The notes under the pieces were generated by a model that was not told where the DNA came from, did not search any database, and worked only from the letters and a program-made list of their open reading frames with translations. The position numbers and the translations under genes were made by a program. DNA of 64,000 nt, taken from Phycisphaerales bacterium. GTDB taxonomy: Bacteria > Planctomycetota > Phycisphaerae > Phycisphaerales > UBA1924. Where the stretch lies: NCBI GenBank assembly GCA_020849615.1, contig JADLFW010000028.1, positions 62,001 through 126,000 on the forward strand, read 5' to 3'. This document shows, one piece after another, positions 25,960-34,546 of the stretch (position 1 is the first letter of the stretch; each line of letters begins with the position of its first letter).

Positions 25960-27594
25960 TCAGATCTTCGGCGCCGGCGTCACGGCCTTGCGGACCTGGT
26001 CGAGGAGCATCTCGACCTGGAAGGGCTTGAAGAGGACGGACTGGAGGCCTTCCTGGCTGGCCCGGACGATCGAGTGGTGCGGGTCGTAGCCGAAGCCGGT
26101 CATGAGGATGACGGGGACGGAGCGCTTGGAGGCCCGGGCGGCGGCGAAGACCTCGTAGCCGTTGCGGTCGGGCATCTTGATATCGCTGAGGACGAGGTCG
26201 AAGGGCTGGACCCGGCCCGCCTCGACGGTGCGGAGGACTTCGATGGCCTGGGCGCCGTTCTCGCAGACGACGACCTCGCAGCCGCGGTGCTTGAGGACCT
26301 CGGCGATGATGCGGCGGATGCGGGGCTCATCATCGGCGACGAGGATGCGGCGGCCCTCGAGGGCGGGGTCGCGGGTGCGGTCGGCCAGGGCGCGGTCGAC
26401 GCCCAGGAGCGTGGTGGGCCCGGCGGCGACATCGCGGACGCGGCGGCGGATGGCCTCGACATCGGAGCGGATGCGTTCGATGTGGGCGGCGGTCTGGGGG
26501 TCGTGGTCGGCCATGTGGCGGAGGTGGTCCACCTCGTTGATGATGTCCTGGAGGGGCTCGCTGAGCTCACCCTCGACGCGGCCGCTGACGGACTGGTTGG
26601 TGGTGCTGCGCTCGACGACGAGGAGGTCGAGGATGTGCATGGCCATGGCGATGTAGCGGGCGAAGATCTCGGCGAACTGGCGGTCGCTGTCGCGGAAGGC
26701 GCCGGGCTGCTGGGACTCGATGTCGAAGATGCCGATGATCTTGTCGTTGAGGCGGAGGGGGACGGTGAGGCTGGAGCGGGCGCCGGTGAGGCCCGGCAGG
26801 AAGAGCTCATCCCTGGCGGTGTCCTCGCAGAGGTAGCTGCGGCCCGTGGCGGCGACGTAGCCGGAGATGCCGCAGCCTTCGAGGCGGGGGTAGATGTCGA
26901 AGGAGTCGAAGGACTCGGGGAGCTCGTGCTTGATGACGAGCTCGAGCTTGCCGGTGCGCTCATCGAGGAGGCGGATGGCGAAGTGATCGAAGTGCAGGAG
27001 GTCCTTGGCGAAGCGGACGATCTTGCCCTCGAGGAAGCGGACGCGCTCGGAGGCGTTCATCTTGCGGACGGTGTCGGCCTCGAGGCGGACGAGCTCGCCG
27101 CCCGCGCGGTCGATGGCGTCGATCTTGTGCTGCGTGCGGCGGATAGGGGTGACATCGCGGACGGCGATGGCGAAGCGGTCGCCGGGGGTCGAGGCCGCCG
27201 AGGCCTGCACGGGGGAGATCAGCACCTGGTAGTGGGCGGCATCGCCGGGAGCGGCGACTTCGCGGCCGACGGGAACGGACGGGCCGGCGGGCTGGTGGTC
27301 CGGGCCCGGCCCGGCGGCGCGGGCGTGGATGGCGGCTTCTTCGCGGCAGACCTGGGCGATCTTCTCGAGGACGGCGGGGTCGAGGCCGGCGAAGAGCTCG
27401 TTGGCCCAGAGGATGCGGCCGGAGGCGTCGGCGAGGGCGACACCTTCACCGATGGCGTTGAGGAGGGGGGCGGCCCAGGCGGCGACGGGTTCGCCGTGCG
27501 GGGTGGGGGTCGGGCCGGCGGAGGGGCCACCGACGGGCTGGAATGGCACGCCCGGCCCGTCATTCGGCGAGACCTTCGAACGCTGATCCCCCAT
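25960..27594 (-). CDS. PAS-GAF-receiver signalling protein
   Basis: This 544-residue cytoplasmic protein has a PAS-like region at about residues 45-160 (LLNAIGEGVALADASGRILWANELFAGLDP). A GAF domain follows at about 195-345 (LLHFDHFAIRLLDERTGKLELVIKHELPE to PLRLNDKIIGIFDIESQQPGAF). Next is a linker helix and a C-terminal receiver at about 420-540. The phosphoacceptor Asp is in DLVLSDIKMPDRNGYEV and the conserved Lys in SVLFKPF. There is no histidine kinase or output domain, so it probably senses a small molecule and relays through its receiver. The frame stays open far upstream by composition; ATG 27594 was chosen from the domain start. It is divergent from the ABC operon. Confidence 0.88.
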   Translation of the reverse strand: MGDQRSKVSPNDGPGVPFQPVGGPSAGPTPTPHGEPVAAWAAPLLNAIGEGVALADASGRILWANELFAGLDPAVLEKIAQVCREEAAIHARAAGPGPDHQPAGPSVPVGREVAAPGDAAHYQVLISPVQASAASTPGDRFAIAVRDVTPIRRTQHKIDAIDRAGGELVRLEADTVRKMNASERVRFLEGKIVRFAKDLLHFDHFAIRLLDERTGKLELVIKHELPESFDSFDIYPRLEGCGISGYVAATGRSYLCEDTARDELFLPGLTGARSSLTVPLRLNDKIIGIFDIESQQPGAFRDSDRQFAEIFARYIAMAMHILDLLVVERSTTNQSVSGRVEGELSEPLQDIINEVDHLRHMADHDPQTAAHIERIRSDVEAIRRRVRDVAAGPTTLLGVDRALADRTRDPALEGRRILVADDEPRIRRIIAEVLKHRGCEVVVCENGAQAIEVLRTVEAGRVQPFDLVLSDIKMPDRNGYEVFAAARASKRSVPVILMTGFGYDPHHSIVRASQEGLQSVLFKPFQVEMLLDQVRKAVTPAPKI

Positions 27595-27695
27595 CGCCCC
27601 TACCAACGACGCCTCCGAACAACACCCCAAGGGAGGGGAAAGTCTAGCGACCCGGGAGTGGGCCCAACAAACCGGGGGTTGCGGGCCCGCCCAGC

Positions 27696-27726
27696 TTGAC
27701 ATCGGCGATTCGGCATCGGCTACTCT
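27696..27726 (+). promoter_or_regulatory. Candidate sigma-70-type promoter for the ABC operon
   Basis: TTGACA (27696-27701) matches the housekeeping -35 consensus. TACTCT (27721-27726) is a plausible -10 at a long spacing of 19 bases (18 if read as CTACTC). The start codon lies only nine bases beyond the -10, so the leader would be nearly absent, although AAGG precedes the ATG. Confidence 0.4.
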
Positions 27727-27735
27727 CAAGGTCTC

Positions 27736-28764
27736 ATGCTGTCGGTGCATTCGGTTTCCAAGCGGTTCGGCGGGCTTCAGGCGGTCCTGAACGTGTCCTT
27801 TGACCTTCGCAGGGGCGAGGTGGTTGGACTCCTGGGCCCGAACGGCGCCGGCAAAACGACGACGATCCGCATGATTTCGGGGTATGTACCCCCCGACTCC
27901 GGGCGGGTGGAGGTTGACGGGCACGACACGCTTTCTGACTCCCTGGCGGCCCGGCGGGCCCTGGGGTACCTGCCCGAGTCGGCCCCCCTGTACGGTGAGA
28001 TGAAGACGGCCGACTACCTCGATTACCGGGGTCGGTTGTTCGGCATGCCGCGGGCTGCGCGGCGGGCGGCGATCGACCGGGTGATCGGGCGGTGCTGGCT
28101 GGGGGATGTGCGGCGGCGGCGGGTGGGGGAGCTTTCCAAGGGGTACAAGCAGCGGGTGGGGCTGGCGGCGGCGATGCTGCACGGGCCCGGGCTGCTGATC
28201 CTGGATGAGCCGACCAACGGGCTGGACCCGACGCAGATCCGCGAGACGCGGGCGCTGATCCGGGAGCTGGGGCGGGAGCATTCGGTGCTGTTGAGCTCGC
28301 ACGTGCTGCCGGAGGTGGAGATGACGTGCGACCGGGTGATCGTGCTGGCCCGGGGCGAGGTGCGGGCCGATGAGCGGCTGGCGGAGCTGGTGGCCCGTCA
28401 CGGCAGCGCGGAGGTGATCATCGAGGTGAGCGATCCGCCGGGCGGGCCGGAGGGGGCGCGGCGTGTGCTGGCGGGGGCGGCCGGTGTGGCGGGGGTGGCG
28501 CGGGTGGAGCGGGATGGGCAGCAGCCGGGGGAAGCGGGGTGGTCGCGGTGGCGGGTTGCGGTGGAAACCGCGAACGGGTCGGGGCGGGACCTGCGCGAGC
28601 CGCTGGCCCGGGCGGCGGCGTCGGCGGGGCTGGTGGTGCGGGAACTGCGGCGGGAGGCGGTGTCGCTGGAGCGGCTGTTCGCCTCGATGATCGTGAGCCA
28701 GCCCGGCGATGATGAACGGACGACGGTGCACCCGGCGGCGGATCCGGCGGAGGGGCGGCGATGA
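27736..28764 (+). CDS. ABC transporter ATP-binding protein, GldA-like
   Basis: This 342-residue ATPase has Walker A GPNGAGKTTT (about residues 37-46), the variant signature LSKGYKQRVGLA, Walker B LLILDEPTNGLDP and the H-loop in LLSSHVLPEVE. The C-terminal region of about 100 residues beyond the ATPase core resembles that of GldA-type subunits. The next two genes overlap in series and encode the permease and a GldG-like protein, so the three form an ABC-2 exporter complex. In Bacteroidetes such proteins support gliding; here the cargo is unknown. Confidence 0.92.
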   Translation: MLSVHSVSKRFGGLQAVLNVSFDLRRGEVVGLLGPNGAGKTTTIRMISGYVPPDSGRVEVDGHDTLSDSLAARRALGYLPESAPLYGEMKTADYLDYRGRLFGMPRAARRAAIDRVIGRCWLGDVRRRRVGELSKGYKQRVGLAAAMLHGPGLLILDEPTNGLDPTQIRETRALIRELGREHSVLLSSHVLPEVEMTCDRVIVLARGEVRADERLAELVARHGSAEVIIEVSDPPGGPEGARRVLAGAAGVAGVARVERDGQQPGEAGWSRWRVAVETANGSGRDLREPLARAAASAGLVVRELRREAVSLERLFASMIVSQPGDDERTTVHPAADPAEGRR

Positions 28765-29483
28765 AGACGTTCCTGGCGGTGATGGGGCGCGAGTTGTCAT
28801 CGCTGTTCCGGCTGCCGGTGGGGTGGATCGTGATCGCGCTGTACGCGTTCCTGACGGGGGTGATCTTCGCGACGCAGATCCTGAGGCCCGGCGAAGCGGC
28901 GACGATGCGGCAGTTCTTCGGGGTGGCGGGGTGGCTGCTGATCCCGGTGGCGCCGGCGATCTCGATGCGGCTGTTCGCGGATGAGGCGAGGTCGGGGACG
29001 CTGGAGACGCTGATGACCTCGCCGGTGACGGACCTGGCGGTGGTGCTGGGAAAGTTCGGGGGGGCGGCGGCGTTCTTGATCGCGATGCTGGCGCCGACGC
29101 TGGTGCACGTGGGGCTGCTGGCGGCGTTCTCGGAGCCGCGGCCCGACCTCGGCCCGATCGTCGCCGGGTACCTGAGCGTGCTGCTGCTGGGGATGATGTT
29201 CCTGGCGGCGGGGGCGTTCTTCTCATCGCTGACGAGCAACCAAACGCTGGCGTTCCTGGCGTCGCTGTTCTTCCTGCTGTTCCTGCTGATGGTGTCGCTG
29301 CTGGGGGGGTACGAGGCGCCGGTGTGGCTGCAGGGGCCGCTGCGGACGCTGGCGATCGCGCCGCGGCTGACGGACTTTGCCAAGGGCGTGATCGACGTGT
29401 CGCACGTGGTGTTCTTCCTAACGCTGACGGGATGGTTCCTGGTGCTGACGTACCTGTCGCTGGGCTCGCGGAGGTGGCGATGA
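28761..29483 (+). CDS. ABC-2 type permease, GldF/NosY-like
   Basis: This 240-residue inner-membrane protein has about six helices, for example LPVGWIVIALYAFLTGVIFAT near the start and TLAFLASLFFLLFLLMVSLLGG near residue 165. It carries the family-like stretch DEARSGTLETLMTSPVTDLAVVLGKF at about residues 73-98. ATG 28761 overlaps the ATPase stop by four bases. Its stop overlaps the next start in the same way, so the three genes are tightly coupled. It is the membrane channel part of the exporter. Confidence 0.92.
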   Translation: MKTFLAVMGRELSSLFRLPVGWIVIALYAFLTGVIFATQILRPGEAATMRQFFGVAGWLLIPVAPAISMRLFADEARSGTLETLMTSPVTDLAVVLGKFGGAAAFLIAMLAPTLVHVGLLAAFSEPRPDLGPIVAGYLSVLLLGMMFLAAGAFFSSLTSNQTLAFLASLFFLLFLLMVSLLGGYEAPVWLQGPLRTLAIAPRLTDFAKGVIDVSHVVFFLTLTGWFLVLTYLSLGSRRWR

Positions 29484-31615
29484 GCGGTGGGCGCGCGGCG
29501 AGGCGGACGCGGTTTGCGTCGATGGCGGCGGCGCTGCTGGTGGCGGCGAGTGTGTGCGCGGTGCTGCTGAACTTCATCGCGGCGGCCCGGCCCGTGCGGC
29601 TGGACATGACGGCGACGGGCGAGCACCGGTTGAGCCCGCGCACGCTGCGGGTGCTGGGGGCGCTGGGGGCGGACTGCCGGGTGGTGGTGGCGGCGCCGCT
29701 GCGGTCGCTTGATGCGGCGTCGCTGGAGCGCGTGCGGGATGTGCTGGGGCAGTTCGAGCGGGCCTCGCCGCGGGTCCGGCCCGTCTTCATCGACACCGGC
29801 GCGCCCGCCGGGCTGACGCAGTACACCTCGCTTCTGCGCGAGCTGACGGGCCGGGACCGGGAGCTGATCGACGGGCAGGTGAAGACGCTGCGCGGGGCGA
29901 TCACGACGCTGAACGACCTGGCGGGCGATTTCGAGAACGTCGTCTCCGGCGTGCTGATGAAGGTCCGCGGCGGGATCCCCGATGTGCCGGGCGGCAAGGG
30001 GGCTGCGCAGCGAGAGGCGCTCGAGCAGCGGGCCGCGGGGGCGCGGATCGCGGCCCGTGAGCTGCGCCGGGCCGCGACCGAAGCCGGCGAGGCGCTCGAC
30101 AGCAAGGTGGGCGAGGTGGCGGTGCCGGCGACCGACCGGGCCGCGGCGGTGATCTCGGCCGGGCTGGGCTCGGGGGTGGATCAGCTCTCATCGCTGGCGG
30201 CGGAGCTCAAGGCGTTTGTCGAGGCGGAGGATTCGCCGGCGACCGCGCGGGATTCGGCCCGGCCGCTGGTGAACGCCATCAACAAGCGCCGCGACGCCTC
30301 GGCCGTGATCCGGGATGAGGTGGCCCGGCTGCCGCGGCTGGACCTGCTGCGGGTCGCCGAGGCGTTGAAGTCATCGAGCGCGGTGCTGGTGATCAGCGCA
30401 TCGGGCGGGCTGACGGCGATCGATCCGGCGGGCCTGTTCCCGGCATCGCTGACGCTGGATGCGGCGGGGCTGGCGCGGGCCGATCTGCGCCGGCGGGCCG
30501 AGGAGCTGCTGTCGACAGCGCTGGCCGCGCTGACCAGCCGGGCCCGGCCGATCGTGGTGTTCATGCACGCCGAGCCGCGGGAGTTCGCGCTCAAGTCGCC
30601 GGTGTTCGCCGGGCTGCTCGAGCGGCTGCGGCTGCGGGGAATCGACGTGCTGGAATGGCCCGTCGCGGTGCAGGCCGAGCCGCCATCGCTCGCGGCGGTG
30701 GACCCGGAGCGCGAGCGTCCGGTGGTGTACGCCTCGATCGCGCCGAACACATCGGCGGCGGCATCCGGGCCCGGCGATGCCTCGGGCGCGGACCGCGCGG
30801 TAAAGCTGGGGCAGGCGCTGGAGGGGCTTGCGCAGAAGGGTTCGGCGATCCTGCTCTCGGTGAATCCATCGCTGCTGCCGGGCTACGGGCAGCCCGACCC
30901 CACCACCGCCATTCTGCCGCAGTTCGGCTTCCAGGCCGATTCCGCGCGGCCGCTGGTGCGGGAGCGGATCACGCCGCAGGGGCGGATCGTCGAGACCGAC
31001 CAGATCGTGCGGCCCCCGGCGGGGGAACAGCCGATCCTCCGCGCGATCGCCGGGCTGCCGACCTACCTGACGTGGCCCGTCTGCTTCCGGCGGGTCGATG
31101 CAGCGCCGATCGGTCCCGTGCTGACCGACCTGGCGGTGATCCCGGATGACAGGGCGGTGTGGTGCGAATCGCAGTGGCTGCGGGCGTGGCAGACGCCGCG
31201 CGAGCAGCTGCCGTACCTGCGGGACCTGCCGGTGTTCGATGAATCGCGGGATGTGCGCGGCGGGCCGTGGGTGGTCGCGGTGGCGGCGGAGCGGGCGGGG
31301 CCTGACGGGCGGACACAGCGGCTGGTCGCGGTGGGGTCCAACACGTGGTTCACGGACCCGATCGCCGCGGTGGAGCAGCTGATCGAGGGGCGGACGTTCA
31401 ATCCGTTCCCGGGCAATCACGAGCTGTTCGAATCGGCGGTGTACTGGCTATGCGGTCAGGATGAGCTCATCGCCCAGACCCCGGCGGCCCGGGCCTTCCC
31501 GATGGTCCGCGAGATCTCCGCGGCCCGGCTCGGCCTGCTGCGGTGGCTGGTGATCGCCGGGGTGCCCGTGCTGGTGCTGCTGGCGGGCGTGGTGCACCGG
31601 ATCGTGCGCGGGTGA
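29480..31615 (+). CDS. GldG-like ABC transporter auxiliary protein
   Basis: This 711-residue protein starts at ATG 29480, overlapping the permease stop. An N-terminal helix (about 12-36) is followed by VRLDMTATGEHRLSPRTLRVLGAL, the hallmark of GldG/ABC-auxiliary proteins. A large extracytoplasmic region follows, and a C-terminal helix closes it (LLRWLVIAGVPVLVLLAGVVHRIV, about 685-708). The GldG core (residues 40-110 and 340-560) is interrupted by a coiled-coil-like insertion at about 110-280. Together with the two preceding genes it completes a GldA-F-G-type complex. The last 168 bases overlap the opposite-strand zinc-ribbon gene. Confidence 0.88.
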   Translation: MSGGRAARRTRFASMAAALLVAASVCAVLLNFIAAARPVRLDMTATGEHRLSPRTLRVLGALGADCRVVVAAPLRSLDAASLERVRDVLGQFERASPRVRPVFIDTGAPAGLTQYTSLLRELTGRDRELIDGQVKTLRGAITTLNDLAGDFENVVSGVLMKVRGGIPDVPGGKGAAQREALEQRAAGARIAARELRRAATEAGEALDSKVGEVAVPATDRAAAVISAGLGSGVDQLSSLAAELKAFVEAEDSPATARDSARPLVNAINKRRDASAVIRDEVARLPRLDLLRVAEALKSSSAVLVISASGGLTAIDPAGLFPASLTLDAAGLARADLRRRAEELLSTALAALTSRARPIVVFMHAEPREFALKSPVFAGLLERLRLRGIDVLEWPVAVQAEPPSLAAVDPERERPVVYASIAPNTSAAASGPGDASGADRAVKLGQALEGLAQKGSAILLSVNPSLLPGYGQPDPTTAILPQFGFQADSARPLVRERITPQGRIVETDQIVRPPAGEQPILRAIAGLPTYLTWPVCFRRVDAAPIGPVLTDLAVIPDDRAVWCESQWLRAWQTPREQLPYLRDLPVFDESRDVRGGPWVVAVAAERAGPDGRTQRLVAVGSNTWFTDPIAAVEQLIEGRTFNPFPGNHELFESAVYWLCGQDELIAQTPAARAFPMVREISAARLGLLRWLVIAGVPVLVLLAGVVHRIVRG

Positions 31616-32089
31616 GCGGAGGTGCGACACGCGGCGGGGCACGAAGTGGACGAGGCCGCAGCCGCGGCAGGTGACGACGCCGCCGGCGGGGACGCGGCGG
31701 TGATCGATCGGGGCCCGGCAGGCGTGGCAGTCATCGCCGGCGTGATAGACCATGGCGTGGGTTCGTCCGCACTCGGGGCAGATGGCGAGGTCGCCCTCGA
31801 GGCCTTCGAGGTCGTAGCCGCAGCTGGCGCAGCGGAAGGGGAGCATCTTGGGCATGGCGGCCATGAAGAACCCGCCGGCGGCGACCAGGAGCGTGTAGGG
31901 GTAGAGCAGGACCTGGAGCACCGGGAGGTAGATGCGGCCGTGGGTCCACTCGCTGAGGCGCCAGTGGAGCACGGCGAGGCCGACGAGGCCCAGGAAGCCC
32001 AGGACGACCGAGCCGAAGCCGAGCCATCGGCGCCGCCAGTTGTACCCGGCCCACCAGACCAGCGCGGCATAGATGACAAACCCGATCAT
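31448..32089 (-). CDS. Membrane protein with double zinc ribbon
   Basis: This 213-residue protein has about three membrane helices in residues 2-85 (MIGFVIYAALVWWAGY, FGSVVLGFLGLVGLAVL, LLYPYTLLVAAGGFFMAA). Two cysteine clusters follow: RCASCGYDLEGLEGDLAICPECG and CHACRAPIDHRRVPAGGVVTCRGCG. The ribbon is related to those at 23115 and 23821. The last 56 residues, beyond the second ribbon, overlap the end of the GldG-like gene on the other strand and are low-complexity and His-rich, so this tail may not be selected as protein. Function unknown. Confidence 0.7.
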   Translation of the reverse strand: MIGFVIYAALVWWAGYNWRRRWLGFGSVVLGFLGLVGLAVLHWRLSEWTHGRIYLPVLQVLLYPYTLLVAAGGFFMAAMPKMLPFRCASCGYDLEGLEGDLAICPECGRTHAMVYHAGDDCHACRAPIDHRRVPAGGVVTCRGCGLVHFVPRRVSHLRSPAHDPVHHARQQHQHGHPGDHQPPQQAEPGRGDLADHREGPGRRGLGDELILTA

Positions 32090-32211
32090 CGGCGGCGGGT
32101 GCTCCGCGGGGTGCGGCGTGAACGGCGTGAGTCTATGTCGCGCGGGGTGCGCGGCCGCTCCGTGGACAAGCTGCGCAGATGATCCTCAACTCCGCAGCTT
32201 CCGCGACACTG

Positions 32212-33327
32212 TCAGCGGCCCGCCTTGAAGAACGTGCGCAGCGATTCGAAGAGGTCATCGCGGTTGTTGACCTTGCTGGTGATGAGGCGCGGCCCGGCGT
32301 CGTCGGCGGCGCCGTGGGGGAAGGCCTCGTTGAGCACGTTGATGAAGCTGCCGCTGCCGTAGGCGCTGGTGACCTGGCAGTATCCGAACATGTTGCACAC
32401 GGGGAGGAGGAGCTCATCGAGGATCTTGACGCAGAGGCGGTTGTCGGCGTCGCTGGAGTTGTCGCCGTCGGAGAAGTGGAACAGGTAGATGTTCCAGTCG
32501 GCGGGGTCGTAGTGGGATTCGAGGAGCTCCTTGCAGCACTGGAAGGCGGAGCTGATGCGGGTGCCGCCGTCCTCGCGGACGCTGAAGAAGGTCTTCTTGT
32601 CGACCTCGGCGGCCCGGACATCGTGGACGATGTAGCGGCTCTCGATGCCCTCGTAGTTGCGGCGGAGCCAGGTGTCGATCCAGAAGGCCTCGAGGCGGAC
32701 GAGCTCCTTCTGCTCATCGCCCATGGAGCCCGACACATCCATCATGTAGACGATGAGGGCGTTGGACTGGGGCTTCTTGACCTCGTTCCAGCTGCGGAAA
32801 CGCAGGTCGTTCTTGATGGGGATGATGACGGGGTTCTCGGGGTCGTACTGCCCCATGGCGACCTGCCGCTTGAGGGCCTCGCGGTAGGTGCGCTTGAAGT
32901 GGCGGAGGCTGGCGGGCCCGATGGGCCGGATGCCCGTGTACTTGTCCTTGATGGTGGTGATGCGGTGCTCACCGCGGGGTTTGATGCGCGGCAGCCGCAG
33001 CTCCTCGGCGAGGATGTCGGCCAGCTCCTCGAGCGTGACATCAACCTCGAGCAGGTGCTGGCCTTCCTGGTCGCCGCCCTGACCCTTGCCCGAGCCCTGC
33101 TGCCCCACCGCCTCGCCCTCTTCACCCTCGCCCATGCCGACGCCGCCGGCGTTGTCGCCGTAGCGGAACGTGGGGATGTCGATGTCGTGGACGGGGATCG
33201 AGACGTACTTGCGGCCCTCGCGCCCCAGCAGCTCACCGCGCGACAGGAACCTCCGCAGGTCCTTGCGGATCTTGCCGCGGACGATCTGCCGGAATCGCTG
33301 GTGATCCTGTTCGATCTTGTTGACCAT
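32212..33327 (-). CDS. YeaH/YhbH family protein (DUF444)
   Basis: This 371-residue protein belongs to the DUF444 family of YhbH (Bacillus sporulation) and YeaH (Escherichia coli). ATG 33327 follows AGGAAGG. The N-terminus IEQDHQRFRQIVRGKIRKDLRRFL and the von Willebrand-like core VYMMDVSGSMGDEQKELVR with a MIDAS-like DxSxS are clear, as is TFFSVREDGGTRISSAF. A Gly/Gln/Glu-rich linker lies at about 63-90. In other bacteria this gene stands with the PrkA-type kinase and SpoVR genes, which are not seen here. The role is probably in stress or stationary-phase signalling. Confidence 0.93.
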   Translation of the reverse strand: MVNKIEQDHQRFRQIVRGKIRKDLRRFLSRGELLGREGRKYVSIPVHDIDIPTFRYGDNAGGVGMGEGEEGEAVGQQGSGKGQGGDQEGQHLLEVDVTLEELADILAEELRLPRIKPRGEHRITTIKDKYTGIRPIGPASLRHFKRTYREALKRQVAMGQYDPENPVIIPIKNDLRFRSWNEVKKPQSNALIVYMMDVSGSMGDEQKELVRLEAFWIDTWLRRNYEGIESRYIVHDVRAAEVDKKTFFSVREDGGTRISSAFQCCKELLESHYDPADWNIYLFHFSDGDNSSDADNRLCVKILDELLLPVCNMFGYCQVTSAYGSGSFINVLNEAFPHGAADDAGPRLITSKVNNRDDLFESLRTFFKAGR

Positions 33328-33457
33328 GGGCCTTCCTGGGCCGCGGAGCCTGACGCCGGGGCTACGTCCTGTATTTCCGTCCCCGCCGCTCGCCGGCGCC
33401 GGGCCCGGCAAGTCCCCGCCCTGAATCCATACGCCTTCGACACGCCCGGGGATCGGC

Positions 33458-34546
33458 TTAAGACGGAACGCCGGGGGTCTCCGTGATGGGGGAGGGCAAC
33501 GCGGGTTGCGCCGGGCCCCCGGAACCGGCCCCGGGGATGCTCCCCGAGGTGCCCCCCGGGCTCATCGTGGATGGCCCTTGAGGGGCGCGGGCCAGCCGGC
33601 GGGCCACCAGGCCCGCGCACACCATCCCGACGGGGATCGCCACCAGCAGCTCCACGGCCCGGTTGACGATGTCGGCGGCCCAGCCATCGGTGCGGGCCAG
33701 GGCATCGCCGCCCGCGGAGTACCAGGCCGGCAGCGAAGCGCCGACGAACCCGACGGCGAGCTCGCGCAGGCCCAGCCCGTTCCCGATGATGGGGATGAGC
33801 AGGACGATCTGGCTGACGGCGGCGATCGCCGCGGCCTGGCCCACCGTGACGGGCTGGCCCACCAGCGCGTAGACGACGAGGTAGCGCAGGACCCAGGCGA
33901 TGCAGTCGAGCAGGCGGGCGAGGTAGGCGATCGCGAAGCGCCAGCCGTCTTCGCCGGCGCGGGCCAGCAGCCCGCCGATGATCAGGCCCGCGCCCGCCAC
34001 CATCGCGGCGGCCATGGGCCAGGTGAGGCCCAGCCGGGCCTGGGCGGCGGACGCGGCGAGGATGGTCAGCAGCGCTGCGCCCGTGAGCAGGATCGCCAGG
34101 GCCAGCACGCGGGCCGAGTCGGTGAGCGCGATGCTGTTGACCTTCTTGTGGTACGCCAGTCGCCCGATGAGGCCGGGCCGGACAGGCAGGTAGTTGAGCA
34201 GCCAGGCGGCGCCGATGAGGCAGGCCATCTCGCCGCCGCCGACCCGGCCGTAGCGCCGCGTGAGGACGGCGAAGGACCAGGAGACCAGGAGCCAGTTGGC
34301 GATGGGGAGCGCGATGGCGGCGGCGATGAGCCACCACGGAGCCCCGCGCATCGATTCCCAGGCGCGGGCCGTCAGGCCCTCAGCGCGAAGAACGGCCCAG
34401 AGCGCCGCCGCGAGCATGAGCAGGCCCAGCGTGAAGGTGATGAGCCGGCGGGGGATGCTGAGCGGGGCGGATGGGCCCGGGCCGAGGACCCCGCTCGCCG
34501 AAGCGCTCACGACGGGCGCGGGGGGGAGCGGGGCCGGGTCGGTCAC
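33458..34546 (-). CDS. Flippase-like membrane protein (LPG synthase TM family)
   Basis: This 362-residue protein has about eight membrane helices between residues 33 and 320. The segment QIVLLIPIIGNGLGLRELAVGFVGASL resembles the conserved G-G-x-G-x-R-E region of the lysylphosphatidylglycerol synthase/AglD membrane domain. The C-terminus is Pro/Gly/Ser-rich and disordered. Start GTG 34546 overlaps the stop of the TPR gene (GTGA), so the two are coupled. It likely moves or modifies a lipid-linked compound. The family call is moderate because these sequences are divergent. Confidence 0.72.
   Translation of the reverse strand: MTDPAPLPPAPVVSASASGVLGPGPSAPLSIPRRLITFTLGLLMLAAALWAVLRAEGLTARAWESMRGAPWWLIAAAIALPIANWLLVSWSFAVLTRRYGRVGGGEMACLIGAAWLLNYLPVRPGLIGRLAYHKKVNSIALTDSARVLALAILLTGAALLTILAASAAQARLGLTWPMAAAMVAGAGLIIGGLLARAGEDGWRFAIAYLARLLDCIAWVLRYLVVYALVGQPVTVGQAAAIAAVSQIVLLIPIIGNGLGLRELAVGFVGASLPAWYSAGGDALARTDGWAADIVNRAVELLVAIPVGMVCAGLVARRLARAPQGPSTMSPGGTSGSIPGAGSGGPAQPALPSPITETPGVPS

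Noticed and set aside
25960..30105. Very long minus-strand frame extending past 27594
   Set aside because: Only the part up to 27594 has domains; the rest is opposite a well-supported ABC operon and is compositional.
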